DNA of 64,000 nucleotides from positions 1 through 64,000 of the forward strand of contig NZ_JBGCCU010000015.1 of assembly GCF_041261445.1 (NCBI RefSeq). The letters run 5' to 3'. The stretch is from Catenulispora sp. EB89. GTDB taxonomy: Bacteria > Actinomycetota > Actinomycetes > Streptomycetales > Catenulisporaceae. Under the pieces are notes generated by a model. That model was not told where the DNA came from, did no database searches, and worked only from the letters and a program-made list of their open reading frames with translations. Shown piece after piece: positions 36,229-44,738 of this stretch. Made by a program: the position numbers and the translations under genes. Every line of letters starts with the position of its first letter. The stretch's first letter is position 1.

Positions 36229-37440
36229 ATGGCGAATGAGACCGTGACCGACAGGGCGCAGGACCCGCTCGACGCCGGTTCCGGCACAGCTCGCGAACCC
36301 GGGGGCGCAGTGGAGGCACCCGGCGCCGCCGTCGGCGGCGACCCCGTCCGGACCGCGGATGCCGAGGCTGCGACCGACACGGCCACGGGCACCGATGGCG
36401 CGCTCCCCCTGGACCCGCAGGCTGCCGCCGCAGCCGCAGCTCCGGGGCTCGCCGCCAAGGCCGACCGCACGGCCGCCGAGGCCGATCGCACGGCCGCCGG
36501 CGCGAAGCCCGCCGCCGACGGCGCTGCCAATGCCGACGCCGATGCCGAAACCGACGCCAAGACCGACGCCAAGACCGACGCCGAAACCAGCTCCGTGCTC
36601 GCCCTGGACCCGCAGGCCGCCGCCGCCGTCGCGGCCGCGGACCTGGCCGTCGACGCGGACCGCGCCGCGGAGGCGAACGGCGCCGCCGACGCGTTCCTCG
36701 CCGATGCCGACCCGGACGCCGCGCCCCAGCGCAACCCGGTGGTCCGCGCCGCCACGGCCGTGGCCCGCACCTTCGCCCACGACATGGTCGTCTTCTTCTC
36801 GGTCCCGGTCCGCGAGGTCCGCACGAAGCACCTGCTGGCCATCCCGGCCACGCTGATCTGCGTGGCGACCATCGGCGTGCTGTGGATCCTGGAGCTGATC
36901 CGGCCCACCGGGCTGGCGTTCGTGCTGGACGTCGCCGGCGTGCGCCAGGGCGAGCCGATCTGGAAGCTGCTCCCCCAGCTCCCGCTGTCCCTGTTCGCCC
37001 CGGCCCCGGACCTGCCGGCCTGGGGCGCGATGGCGCAGGTGCTGATCGCCTTCGGGATCGCGGAGTGCTGGCTGGGCTGGAAGAAGATGATCGCGATCGC
37101 GATGATCACCAGCGCGGTGACCTCGATGGCCGCCCGGGTGATGGTCTACGCCAGCAACTGGCTGCACATCGGCACCCCGCAGATCGACAACTTCCAGGTC
37201 GACACCGGCCCCTCGGTAGCGGTGGTGTCGCTGCTGATCTACCTGGCGCTGCGGCTGCGGACGTACTGGGTGGTGGCGCTGACCGCGGTGTCGATGGGCG
37301 GCGAGGCGGCGATCCTGCCGAACCTGGCCGGACGCGAGCACCTGGTGGCGATCAGCCTGGGCATCATCACGTACTTCCTGCTGGACCGGTGGTGGCCGGC
37401 GTGGAAGCGACGACGGATCGAGCGGGCGACGTCGGACTGA
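36229..37440 (+). CDS. Multi-pass membrane protein with disordered Ala/Asp-rich head
   Basis: About 403 residues from ATG 36229 (GGGGGGAC upstream). The first 170 residues are low complexity, rich in Ala, Asp and Thr, with an internal duplication (LPLDPQAAAAAAAPGLAAKADR near 58 and LALDPQAAAAVAAADLAVDADR near 122). The second half has about five or six hydrophobic helices: HLLAIPATLICVATIGVLWI, MAQVLIAFGIAECWLGW, IAIAMITSAVTSMAARVMVY, VAVVSLLIYLALRL and LVAISLGIITYFLL, ending in a basic tail. It recalls rhomboid-like membrane proteins but the serine protease motif is not clear. Function unknown. It is divergent from the asparagine synthetase gene. Confidence 0.7.
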   Translation: MANETVTDRAQDPLDAGSGTAREPGGAVEAPGAAVGGDPVRTADAEAATDTATGTDGALPLDPQAAAAAAAPGLAAKADRTAAEADRTAAGAKPAADGAANADADAETDAKTDAKTDAETSSVLALDPQAAAAVAAADLAVDADRAAEANGAADAFLADADPDAAPQRNPVVRAATAVARTFAHDMVVFFSVPVREVRTKHLLAIPATLICVATIGVLWILELIRPTGLAFVLDVAGVRQGEPIWKLLPQLPLSLFAPAPDLPAWGAMAQVLIAFGIAECWLGWKKMIAIAMITSAVTSMAARVMVYASNWLHIGTPQIDNFQVDTGPSVAVVSLLIYLALRLRTYWVVALTAVSMGGEAAILPNLAGREHLVAISLGIITYFLLDRWWPAWKRRRIERATSD

Positions 37441-37486
37441 GCGGGACACGTCGGGCGAAGCGGGCCACGTCGGACTGAGCGGCTAC

Positions 37487-38851
37487 TCAGCCGACTGAAT
37501 CACCGGCTGAGTCGCGCGCCGAGCCACCCGCCGCATCGCGCGGCCGCATCCGCGCCGGGTTGAGCCTCAACCCCCGGATCGAGGCGTCGATGATCTCGAT
37601 CGGGTGCAGCACCGGGGTGTCGTCGCCGAGGTGCCGCTGGATCTGCAGCAGGCAGCCGGGGTTGCCGGTGGCGACCAGGTCGGGGTCCGTGGCCCGGACC
37701 CGCTCGGCCTTGCGCCGTCCCAGTTCCTCCGCGGCCTCCGGTCGCACCAGGTTGTGCACGCCCGCCGAGCCGCAGCAGAACGCGGCCTCCGCCGGCTCGA
37801 CCACTTCCAGGCCCGGGACGTCGTTCAACAGCTTGCGCGGCTGCGCGCGGACGCCCTGGCCGTGCGCCAGGTGGCAGGCGTCGTGGTAGGCGACGCGGGC
37901 TTCGATCGGGTGGCGTTCGGCGCGGGGTTCGAGGTCGGCCAGGACTTCGGAGACGTCGCGGATCTTCGCGGCGAACTCGGCGGCCGGTTCGGCGTACTCG
38001 GGGTCGTCGGCGAGCAGTTCGCCGTACTGCTTCAGCGTGGAGCCGCAGCCGGCGACGTTGACCACGACCGCGTCGAGGTTGCCCAGCGGCACCGTCACGG
38101 ACGTGGCGGACACCGGGCGCCGGAAGGCGTCGATCAGCCGCCGCGCGTAGCGCTTGGCCTCCTCCTCGCGCCCCGCGTGCAGCGACAGCGCGCCGCAGCA
38201 GCCCTGCTCCGGCACCATGACGTGGCAGCCCTCGGCTTGCAGCACCCGCACGGTCGCGGCGTTGACGTCGCCGAAGAACACGCGCTGCACACAGCCGGAG
38301 ATCATGCCGACGATCGCGCGCCGCTCCCCCTGCGGCTGGCTGCTGGCCGGCAGCCTGCGCCACGCCTTGCGCAGCGTGGTCTCCGGCATCAGCGCCTCCA
38401 TGGCGCCGAGCTTGGGGAAGCGCCGCAGCAGTCCACTGGAACGGACCAGCGCCGCACCACCCGTCCGGCGGTACGCGACCGCGCCGAGCGCCGCGACCCG
38501 CAGCCGTGCCGGGTGCGGGAACAGGCCGAACACGAGTTCCCGGAAGGCCCGGTCGCCGCGGTGCTCGGCGTAGGCCTGCTCGACCTCGGGGCGGAACTCC
38601 TCGATGATCCGGTCGTACTGGACGCCGGAGGGGCACGCGCTGACGCAGGACAGACAGCCCAGGCAGGAGTCGACGTGTTCGGCGACGGCGTCGTCGAGTT
38701 CGGCCTGGCCCTCGATCACCTGGCGGATCAGGTGGATGCGGCCGCGCGGGGAGTCGTTCTCGTCACCCGTGAGGGCGTAGGTGGGACAGGCCGGGAGGCA
38801 GAAGCCGCAGTGGACGCACTTGGCGGTGAGGTCGTCCAGGTTCTCGCCCAT
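37487..38851 (-). CDS. glcF: Glycolate oxidase iron-sulfur subunit
   Basis: A 454-residue iron-sulfur subunit of glycolate (or lactate) oxidase. Two ferredoxin motifs, CVHCGFCLPACPTYALTG (12-29) and CLGCLSCVSACPSG (63-76), would hold two 4Fe-4S clusters, and two CCG domains follow (EQGCCGALSLHAG, FCCGSAGVHNL). It passes electrons from the flavin subunits to the membrane chain. The flavin subunits glcD and glcE are 2.8 kb away on the other strand (41650-44432), separated by tRNA-His, orn, a cupin and a regulator gene, so this operon is split. The start is ATG 38851. Confidence 0.92.
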   Translation of the reverse strand: MGENLDDLTAKCVHCGFCLPACPTYALTGDENDSPRGRIHLIRQVIEGQAELDDAVAEHVDSCLGCLSCVSACPSGVQYDRIIEEFRPEVEQAYAEHRGDRAFRELVFGLFPHPARLRVAALGAVAYRRTGGAALVRSSGLLRRFPKLGAMEALMPETTLRKAWRRLPASSQPQGERRAIVGMISGCVQRVFFGDVNAATVRVLQAEGCHVMVPEQGCCGALSLHAGREEEAKRYARRLIDAFRRPVSATSVTVPLGNLDAVVVNVAGCGSTLKQYGELLADDPEYAEPAAEFAAKIRDVSEVLADLEPRAERHPIEARVAYHDACHLAHGQGVRAQPRKLLNDVPGLEVVEPAEAAFCCGSAGVHNLVRPEAAEELGRRKAERVRATDPDLVATGNPGCLLQIQRHLGDDTPVLHPIEIIDASIRGLRLNPARMRPRDAAGGSARDSAGDSVG

Positions 38852-38890
38852 GATGGGAGTGTACTGATCAGAAGATCCAGATGACAGAAA

Positions 38891-38929
38891 AGCGGCCCCT
38901 GCTCTCGTTCACCGAGATCAGGGACCGCT
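38891..38929 (-). terminator. Terminator of tRNA-His
   Basis: AGCGG-C-CCCTG (38891-38901) pairs with CAGGG-A-CCGCT (38919-38929), with an inner TCTCG/CGAGA stem. On the minus strand it is followed by TTTTCTGTC, a U-rich tail. Confidence 0.8.
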
Positions 38930-38937
38930 CCATGGAG

Positions 38938-39010
38938 GGTGAGCGACGGGGCTCGAACCCGCGACAACTGGGATCACAACCCAGGACTCTACCAACTGAG
39001 CTACGCCCAC
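38938..39010 (-). tRNA. tRNA-His (anticodon GTG)
   Basis: On the minus strand GTGGGCG (acceptor) pairs with CGCTCAC, the D arm is GCTCAGTTGGTAGAGT, the anticodon stem-loop is CTGGG-TTGTGAT-CCCAG with anticodon GTG, and the T arm is GCGGG-TTCGAGC-CCCGT. An extra G at position -1 (39011) faces C73, the identity element of tRNA-His. CCA is not encoded. The neighbour orn is the usual neighbour of tRNA-His in actinobacteria. Confidence 0.97.
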
Positions 39011-39140
39011 CATGCACCGTCGCGTCGGTGGACTCCGGTCTCCCGGGTCCCGCGCCGCGCTGGCACCGCCAAGCATACATGGATCCGGCGGTGCTCCGCA
39101 CAACCCTTTCGCCCGGGTCCCGAAGGACCCGATCGGGAGG

Positions 39141-39782
39141 TCAGGACTCCGCACGTGCCGCCGCGGCGGCGGCCTCCTCGGCCTCGATCCGGCCGGCCAG
39201 GGTGCGCGCGGTCTCCGAGTCCGGGCCGGGCTGCGGGACGAAGATCGCGTCGCGGTAGTAGCGGAGTTCGGCGATGGAGTCGCGGATGTCGCCGAGGGCG
39301 CGGTGGTTGCCGGTCTTCTTCGGGGCGTTGAAGTAGACGCGCGGGTACCAGCGGCGGGCCAGTTCCTTGATCGAGGAGACGTCCACGATGCGGTAGTGCA
39401 GGTGCTGTTCGAGATCGGGCATGTCGCGGGCCAGGAAGCCGCGGTCGGTGCCGACGGAGTTGCCGGCCAGCTGCGCCTTGCCGGCCTCCGGGACGTGCTC
39501 ACGGACATAGGCCAGGACGCGCTCCTCGGCCTCGGCCATGGGGATCCCGTCCGCGAGCTCCTCCAGCAGGCCGGAGGAAGTGTGCATGTCGCGGACCACG
39601 TCCACCATGCCGGCCAGCAGGCCCGGCAGGTCGTCGGCCGGTGGGGCGACCACCACGTCGACCCCGTCCCCCAGGACGTTCAGCTCCGAGTCCGTGACCA
39701 GGACGGCCACCTCGATCAGAGCGTCCTTGTCCAGGTCGAGCCCGGTCATCTCGCAGTCGATCCACACCAGCCTGTCACTCAT
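39141..39782 (-). CDS. orn: Oligoribonuclease
   Basis: A 213-residue DEDDh exonuclease that degrades 2-5-nt RNA, including pGpG from cyclic-di-GMP turnover. The ExoI motif is [12 protein letters not shown] (Asp9, Glu11), ExoII is [15 protein letters not shown] and the final [11 protein letters not shown] supplies His and Asp of the active site. The last 20 residues are an Ala/Glu-rich tail. The gene is immediately upstream of tRNA-His on the same strand, the arrangement seen in streptomycetes and relatives. Confidence 0.96.
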   Translation of the reverse strand: MSDRLVWIDCEMTGLDLDKDALIEVAVLVTDSELNVLGDGVDVVVAPPADDLPGLLAGMVDVVRDMHTSSGLLEELADGIPMAEAEERVLAYVREHVPEAGKAQLAGNSVGTDRGFLARDMPDLEQHLHYRIVDVSSIKELARRWYPRVYFNAPKKTGNHRALGDIRDSIAELRYYRDAIFVPQPGPDSETARTLAGRIEAEEAAAAAARAES

Positions 39783-39816
39783 GCTCCCACCCTAGTGGGG
39801 GTGGGAGTGGGAGCGG

Positions 39817-39885
39817 GATCGACAACTGTGTTGACCATTTGACCGACGGCGCTCTAGGCTCAGATCGACAACCCCGTTGACCATT
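39817..39885 (+). promoter_or_regulatory. Cupin promoter with two identical dyad operators
   Basis: Two 23-bp elements of the form GATCGACAAC-NNN-GTTGACCATT lie at 39817-39839 and 39863-39885; each is an inverted repeat (ATCGACAAC / GTTGACCAT). The -35 TTGACC (39831-39836) is inside the first and the -10 TAGGCT (39855-39860) is 18 bp downstream, so the transcription start falls inside the second. A repressor bound to both would close the promoter. Confidence 0.75.
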
Positions 39886-39906
39886 ACTGAGAACCAGGAG
39901 TCAGCC

Positions 39907-40281
39907 ATGCCCTTGTCCACCCTCGCCGAGGCCCCGCGATTCGACCTCGACGGCTTCACCTTCCGCCCGCTCGCGGTCCCCTCGCGCGGCAGCACCGAAC
40001 TGGCGATCTGGGCCCTGGACCTGGAGCCCGGCGCCCGCAGCCAGCCGCACACCATGGACCGCGAGGAGGTGTTCGTCGTGGTCAGCGGCGCCGTCTCGGC
40101 CACCGTCGGCGAGCGCGAGGTGCAGGCCGGCCCCGGAGACGCGGTCATCGTGCCGCCGCACACCACCTTGCGGCTGGGCAACGCCAGCACCGAGAGCCCG
40201 GCGGTGCTCACCGCCGTGACGTCCGCCGGGATGAACGCGACCGTCGGCGGCGCGGCGTTCGCGCCGCCGTGGGCTCAGTAG
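39907..40281 (+). CDS. Single-domain cupin protein
   Basis: About 124 residues from ATG 39907, with AGGAG 7 nt upstream. The two cupin motifs are visible: DLEPGARSQPHTMDREEVFVVVSGAVSATVG (with His and Glu metal ligands) and AGPGDAVIVPPHTTLRLGN (second His). It should bind a divalent metal in a small beta barrel. Substrate is unknown. The twin-dyad promoter shows it is tightly controlled by a dyad-binding repressor, and the divergently placed GlxA-type regulator downstream is convergent, not obviously its controller. Confidence 0.85.
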   Translation: MPLSTLAEAPRFDLDGFTFRPLAVPSRGSTELAIWALDLEPGARSQPHTMDREEVFVVVSGAVSATVGEREVQAGPGDAVIVPPHTTLRLGNASTESPAVLTAVTSAGMNATVGGAAFAPPWAQ

Positions 40282-40329
40282 GGCCGGTGGGAGCGGGTCC
40301 GTCCGGAACGGGTCCGTCCGGAACGGGTC

Positions 40330-41361
40330 CTACCCGTCGCGGCCCTCGCGGCCGCCCCTGGCCCGGGACGCCAGGTAGGCCTCGCGATAGCGCGCGGGCT
40401 GGGTGCCGAGCACCCGCAGGAAGTTGGCGCGCATCGCCGGACCCGAGGCGAACCCGGAGCGCCGGGCCACCTCGTCCACCGGCAGGTCGGTGGACTCCAG
40501 GATGCGCTGGGCGGCGATCACGCGCTGGGAGTTCACCCAGCGCAGCGGCGTGGTGCCGGTGACCTCCAGGAAGCGGCGGTCGAAGGTCCGGCGGGACATC
40601 GCGGAGTGTTTGGCGAACTCGTCCACGTCGAAGGGTTCGGCCAGGTGGTCCAGGGCCCAGGACATCGCGTCGCCGATCGGCGTGCCGGCGCCGAGTTCGG
40701 AGGGCAGGTGGCGGTCGAAGTAGGCGGCCTGGCCGCTGCGCCGTCCCGGGCCCACCACCAGGCGGCGGGCCAGCGCGCTGGCGGCTTCGGCCCCGTGGTC
40801 CATCCGGACCAGGTACAGACACAGATCCAGGCCGGCCGCGGCGCCCGCCCCGGTGACCACGTCGCCGTGGTCGATCTGCATCGAGCGGGCGTCCACCTTC
40901 ACCCTGCGGTGGTGGCGGGCCAGGGCCGGCGCGTACATCCAGTGCGTGGTGGCCCCTCGGCCGTCCAGGACGCCGGCCGCGGCGAGGACGAAGACCCCAG
41001 AGTCGAACGCGGCCAGCCGCGCGCCCTCCTTGTGAGCCTTGCGCACCGCGGCCAGCGCCGGTTCCGGGGGCCGCTCGCCCGGCGCCCGCCACGCCGGCAC
41101 GATCACGGTGCCGGCCTGGTCGGCCCCCGACAGCCCGAACGGCGTGGAGATCCGCAGGGAGCCGGTGGTGGCCAACGGCCCGGCCTCCCCGGCGCACACC
41201 AGTAACCGGTAGTACGGCAGGCCCATGACGCGCCGGTCGACGCCGAACACCGAGATCGGGATCGACGACTCGAACAAGGGGGCGTCCCGGAACAGCAGGA
41301 CGGCGACGGTACCCCGGTCGCGCGTGGGGGCCAGGCGCGGGCGGGGGGCAGTCAGTGTCAT
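40330..41361 (-). CDS. GlxA-type AraC-family transcriptional regulator
   Basis: About 343 residues from ATG 41361. The N-terminal domain (about 18-190) is DJ-1/PfpI-like (RGTVAVLLFRDAPLFESSIPISVFG), but the usual Cys position reads AAFDSGVFVLA, so it is a ligand or structural domain, not an amidase. Two AraC helix-turn-helices follow (DVDEFAKHSAMSRRTFDRRFLEVTGTTPLRWVNSQRV and PVDEVARRSGFASGPAMRANFLRV). An in-frame ATG at 41410 has AAAGGA just before it and would add 16 residues. It is divergent from glcD-glcE and is a candidate regulator of them. Confidence 0.88.
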   Translation of the reverse strand: MTLTAPRPRLAPTRDRGTVAVLLFRDAPLFESSIPISVFGVDRRVMGLPYYRLLVCAGEAGPLATTGSLRISTPFGLSGADQAGTVIVPAWRAPGERPPEPALAAVRKAHKEGARLAAFDSGVFVLAAAGVLDGRGATTHWMYAPALARHHRRVKVDARSMQIDHGDVVTGAGAAAGLDLCLYLVRMDHGAEAASALARRLVVGPGRRSGQAAYFDRHLPSELGAGTPIGDAMSWALDHLAEPFDVDEFAKHSAMSRRTFDRRFLEVTGTTPLRWVNSQRVIAAQRILESTDLPVDEVARRSGFASGPAMRANFLRVLGTQPARYREAYLASRARGGREGRDG

Positions 41362-41412
41362 TCGGCGGGCTGACCTCTCTGGTCCAGATGGATCGTCGGA
41401 ACGAGCCATTTT

Positions 41413-41428
41413 CCTTTGTGCGCAAAGG
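41413..41428. promoter_or_regulatory. Inverted repeat upstream of the AraC-type gene
   Basis: CCTTTG (41413-41418), TGCG, CAAAGG (41423-41428), flanked by T- and A-runs. It is AT-rich against the background and lies in the gap between the regulator and glcD; a likely operator. Confidence 0.5.
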
Positions 41429-41564
41429 CAAAAGCGACTTGGAGCGGAAGCCGTGCCGGGCCGGTGATTATCAGAACACATACATGATCGGGGCACGGGT
41501 GTCCACCCGCGCTCCAGGCCCCGCCGGGGCTCGCGGCGGTGGCGCACAATGGTGATCTGTGTTG

Positions 41565-41616
41565 ATCTATTAATAATCTGGGTGGCCTCACCAATCATCA
41601 TGTGGTGATCCATCAC
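41565..41616 (+). promoter_or_regulatory. AT-rich promoter region and dyad upstream of glcD
   Basis: The segment TCTATTAATAATCT (41566-41579) is exceptionally AT-rich for this genome and is a probable -10 region. GTGATCCATCAC (41605-41616) is a small dyad of the GntR/FadR kind between it and the glcD start. Confidence 0.4.
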
Positions 41617-41649
41617 GACGCGGGGGACGGCGGAAAGGGGGCACGGCCG

Positions 41650-43152
41650 ATGGATGCGCAAGCCGCGGCGGACCGGCGGCGAAAGCTCGACGCGGTACTG
41701 GCTGACCTGCGCCGCGAGTGCGGTCCCAGCCTCCGGGTGCTGGCCGTGGCGGCCGAACGCCGCGCGTACGAGACCGACGCGCTCACCTCGCACCGCGTGC
41801 TGCCGGGTCTGGTGCTGCTGCCCGCCGACCGTTCCCAGGTCGCGCCGATCGTCCGCGCCTGTCTGCGGCACGGCGTGCCCTACGTCGCGCGCGGCGCCGG
41901 GACCGGTTTGTCCGGGGGCGCGCTGCCGACTGAATCAGGGGTCGTCATCGCATTGGCAAAGCTCAACCGCATACTTGATGTGGATCCGGACCGGATGGTG
42001 GCCGTCGTGGAGCCGGGCGCGACCAACCTGTCGATCAGCGCGGCCGTCGCCGGATACGGGCTCTACTACGCGCCGGACCCGTCGTCGCAGGTGGTGTGCA
42101 CGATCGGCGGCAACGTCGCGGAGAACTCCGGCGGTGCGCACTGCCTGAAATACGGCTTCACCTCGCATCATGTGCTCGCGGTCGAAACGGTGCTGCCGGA
42201 CGGCTCGACGGTGGTCCTGGGCTCGGATGACATAGAAGCACCTTGTTATGACGCCCCCGGCTATGACCTGCGCGGAGTGTTCGTCGGCGCGGAGGGAACG
42301 TGCGGCGTCGCCACCCGGATCGCGGTGCGGCTGCTGCGCAAACCCGAGGTCGTCCGGACGCTGGTCGCGGACTTCCCGGACGTGCCCTCGGCCTGCGAGA
42401 CGGTCAGCGCGGTCATCGCCGCCGGGATCGTGCCCGCGGCCATCGAAATGATGGACAACCTGGCCATTCGCGCCTGTGAGGACGCCGTGCACGCCGGCTA
42501 CGACCGGGAGGCCGCGGCTTCGCTGATCATCGAGCTGGACGGCCCCGGCGAGGAGTGCGCGGAGCTGTTCGAGCAGGTCAGCGCCCTGTGTTCGGAGCAC
42601 GCCTGCACCCGGCTGCGCATCGCCGCCGACGACGCCGAGCGCGCGGCGATCTGGGCCGGCCGAAAAGCCGCCTTCGCGGCCATGGGACGGCTCTCTCCGG
42701 AATTCCTTTTGCAGGACGGAGTCGTACCGCGGACCCGCCTTGCTGAGGCATTGGCCGGAATTGCGGACCTTTCTTCGGCCGCAGGGTTGCGTGTTGCCAA
42801 TGTGTTCCACGCGGGCGATGGAAACCTCCATCCGCTCGTTTTGTACCGCGAATCGGACGGCGAGGGTCCGGCCGCCGAAGCGCTCGCCGCGGCGATCGCG
42901 GAGCTGTGCGTCGCGCTCGGCGGCTCGCTGTCCGGCGAGCACGGGATCGGCGTGGACAAAGCGTGCTCGATGCCCAAAATGTTCTCCCCCGCGGACTTGA
43001 CGGCGATGGACCGTCTGCGTGCCGCGTTCGACCCGTCAGGGCTGTGCAACCCCAACAAGGTGTTCCCGACTCCCGCGTTGTGCGGCGAGGCCAGGGGCGG
43101 GGCCTATCAGCCGCACCCGCTCGAAGAGACCGGAAAGATCCAGAGATGGTAG
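41650..43152 (+). CDS. glcD: Glycolate oxidase FAD subunit
   Basis: About 500 residues from ATG 41650, with AAAGGGGG 9 nt upstream. It is an FAD-linked oxidase of the GlcD / D-lactate dehydrogenase family. The PCMH FAD-binding domain is seen at PYVARGAGTGLSGGALP, CTIGGNVAENSGGAHCLKYG and GVFVGAEGTCGVATRI; the C-terminal domain has VFHAGDGNLHPLVLY (metal and substrate His) and GSLSGEHGIGVDKA. It oxidises glycolate to glyoxylate with GlcE and GlcF. glcE begins inside its last codons. Confidence 0.93.
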   Translation: MDAQAAADRRRKLDAVLADLRRECGPSLRVLAVAAERRAYETDALTSHRVLPGLVLLPADRSQVAPIVRACLRHGVPYVARGAGTGLSGGALPTESGVVIALAKLNRILDVDPDRMVAVVEPGATNLSISAAVAGYGLYYAPDPSSQVVCTIGGNVAENSGGAHCLKYGFTSHHVLAVETVLPDGSTVVLGSDDIEAPCYDAPGYDLRGVFVGAEGTCGVATRIAVRLLRKPEVVRTLVADFPDVPSACETVSAVIAAGIVPAAIEMMDNLAIRACEDAVHAGYDREAAASLIIELDGPGEECAELFEQVSALCSEHACTRLRIAADDAERAAIWAGRKAAFAAMGRLSPEFLLQDGVVPRTRLAEALAGIADLSSAAGLRVANVFHAGDGNLHPLVLYRESDGEGPAAEALAAAIAELCVALGGSLSGEHGIGVDKACSMPKMFSPADLTAMDRLRAAFDPSGLCNPNKVFPTPALCGEARGGAYQPHPLEETGKIQRW

Positions 43153-44432
43153 GCGCATCATCGTCCTCCGCTTCCACGCCCGGCGGGCATTCATCCGGCG
43201 GGCATTCGTCCGGCGGCGGCTCGTCGGCGGGCCAGAACTCGTCGGCCGACGGCACGCCGACCTTCGAGGCGTCGTCCAGCCCGCGCTCGATCACGCCGAC
43301 GACGGTGAAGGACCTGCGCGACGCCGTCACCACGAACGGCCCGGTGCTGATACGGGGCACAGGGACGGCGACCACGTGGGGCGCGCCGGTGCGCGACGCG
43401 CGCACCACGGTGTCGCTGGCCGGCATGGACCGGGTGCTGGACTACCGGCCCGCGGACATGACCGTGCACGTCCAGGGCGGGATCCGGCTGGACGTGCTGC
43501 AGGAGGAGCTGGCCGAGCACGGCCAGTGGCTGCCGTACGACCCGGCGCGCTCGGAGGCGACGATCGGCGGGCTGCTGGCCACCGGCGACGCCGGGCCCCG
43601 GCGCATGGCGTACGGCTCGCTGCGGGAGCTGGTCATCGGCGCGACGATGGTGTTCCCGGACGGCGCGATCGCCAAGAGCGGCGGGCACGTCATCAAGAAC
43701 GTAGCCGGCTACGACCTGGCGAAGCTGTGCCACGGATCGCTGGGCACCCTGGGGGTGGTGGTCGAGCTCGTACTGCGGGTGCACCCGCTCCCCCAGGCCT
43801 CGCGCACGGTGATGGCACGCGACGTCGACACCGCGACGGCGCAGCGCCTGACGTGGGCGCTGACGAAGTCGGCGGTCGAACCGACGGCGGTGGAGTGGTG
43901 CGAACCGGAGCAGGTGCTGGCGGTGCGCTTCGACGGAACCGCCGACGGCGCGGCGGCCCGCGCGGCTTCCGCGCGCTCGATGCTCACAGGGAGCCTGGCA
44001 GAACTGGACGCGGGCGAGGCGCACAGCTTCTGGGAGTCGCACGCGGCCCGCGTCGTCGCAGAACCCGGAGACACGGTGCTCCGCGCCGCGACCCGGCCCG
44101 GCGTCGACCCGGCGCTGGTCGGCGCGCTGTCGGCGTGGGCGGACCGGGCAGGGGTCAAGGCACTGCTGACCTGCAGCCCGGCGACCGGTGCGTACACGGT
44201 GCGCATCACGGGCGCGGACGCGAAGGCGCACGCGGAGGTGGTGAAGAACTGGCGCGCCTCGGTCGAGGCGGTCGGCGGGTTCGTGATGCTGCGGAGGCGG
44301 CGCCCGGGGGTCGACGCGATGGTGGAGTCCTGGGGGCGCGCGCCGGGGAGCGTTGAGGTGATGCGGCGGGTGAAGGCGAACTTTGATCCGGAGAATCGGT
44401 TTGCTCCGGGGCGGTTTGCGCCTTGGTTCTGA
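43146..44432 (+). CDS. glcE: Glycolate oxidase FAD-binding subunit
   Basis: About 428 residues; ATG 43146 overlaps the end of glcD by 7 bp, so translation is coupled. The first 45 residues are a Ser/Gly/His-rich low-complexity head (GGHSSGGHSSGGGSSAG), unusual for GlcE. The FAD-binding domain then begins SITPTTVKDLRDAVTTNGPVLIRGTGTATTWG and contains SEATIGGLLATGDAGPRRMAYG and VIKNVAGYDLAKLCHGSLGTLGVV. The final NFDPENRFAPGRFAPW is diagnostic for GlcE. It works with GlcD and GlcF in glycolate oxidation. Confidence 0.92.
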   Translation: MVGASSSSASTPGGHSSGGHSSGGGSSAGQNSSADGTPTFEASSSPRSITPTTVKDLRDAVTTNGPVLIRGTGTATTWGAPVRDARTTVSLAGMDRVLDYRPADMTVHVQGGIRLDVLQEELAEHGQWLPYDPARSEATIGGLLATGDAGPRRMAYGSLRELVIGATMVFPDGAIAKSGGHVIKNVAGYDLAKLCHGSLGTLGVVVELVLRVHPLPQASRTVMARDVDTATAQRLTWALTKSAVEPTAVEWCEPEQVLAVRFDGTADGAAARAASARSMLTGSLAELDAGEAHSFWESHAARVVAEPGDTVLRAATRPGVDPALVGALSAWADRAGVKALLTCSPATGAYTVRITGADAKAHAEVVKNWRASVEAVGGFVMLRRRRPGVDAMVESWGRAPGSVEVMRRVKANFDPENRFAPGRFAPWF

Positions 44433-44738
44433 GGGGTTGGGGGCGCGGGGCTGAGGGCCTGAGCCGGACGCGGGCGTGACGCTGCCGGACGGCGTCGCAG
44501 GCCGCGCCGTTCGTCGCCGCCACGCCCACGTTCGGCGCAACTTCCTCGGCGAGTCCTGCCGCCGGCGTTGACCGCGACCGCCGCCGGCGCCGATGCTGGC
44601 TGAGGATTCGTTGGCGCGCGCTCTCCTTTGAGGTTGGTGGCCCCCTTTGGGTGGGGCGGCCCTACCCATCGCGCGAAAACGCCGCGCCAGGGCAACACGC
44701 TTGGCCCTGCTTGCACCGAAGCCCACCGGCGGCGCGCC
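44433..44738. other. Intergenic spacer after glcE
   Basis: About 306 bp between the convergent glcE and DUF6114 genes. I see no gene, tRNA or strong hairpin, only GC-rich sequence with short CCGCCGGC motifs (for example 44559-44566 and 44581-44588). Confidence 0.5.

Noticed and set aside
33292-37449. A 1385-codon leftward frame upstream of and including asnB
   Set aside because: The part upstream of 35955 is the shadow of the rightward membrane-protein gene at 36229. The glutaminase nucleophile requires initiation at MCG.
40294-40330. 15-bp tandem repeat CGGGTCCGTCCGGAA as an operator
   Set aside because: It is two adjacent copies between convergent genes (cupin and AraC-type), away from any start; more likely simple duplication.
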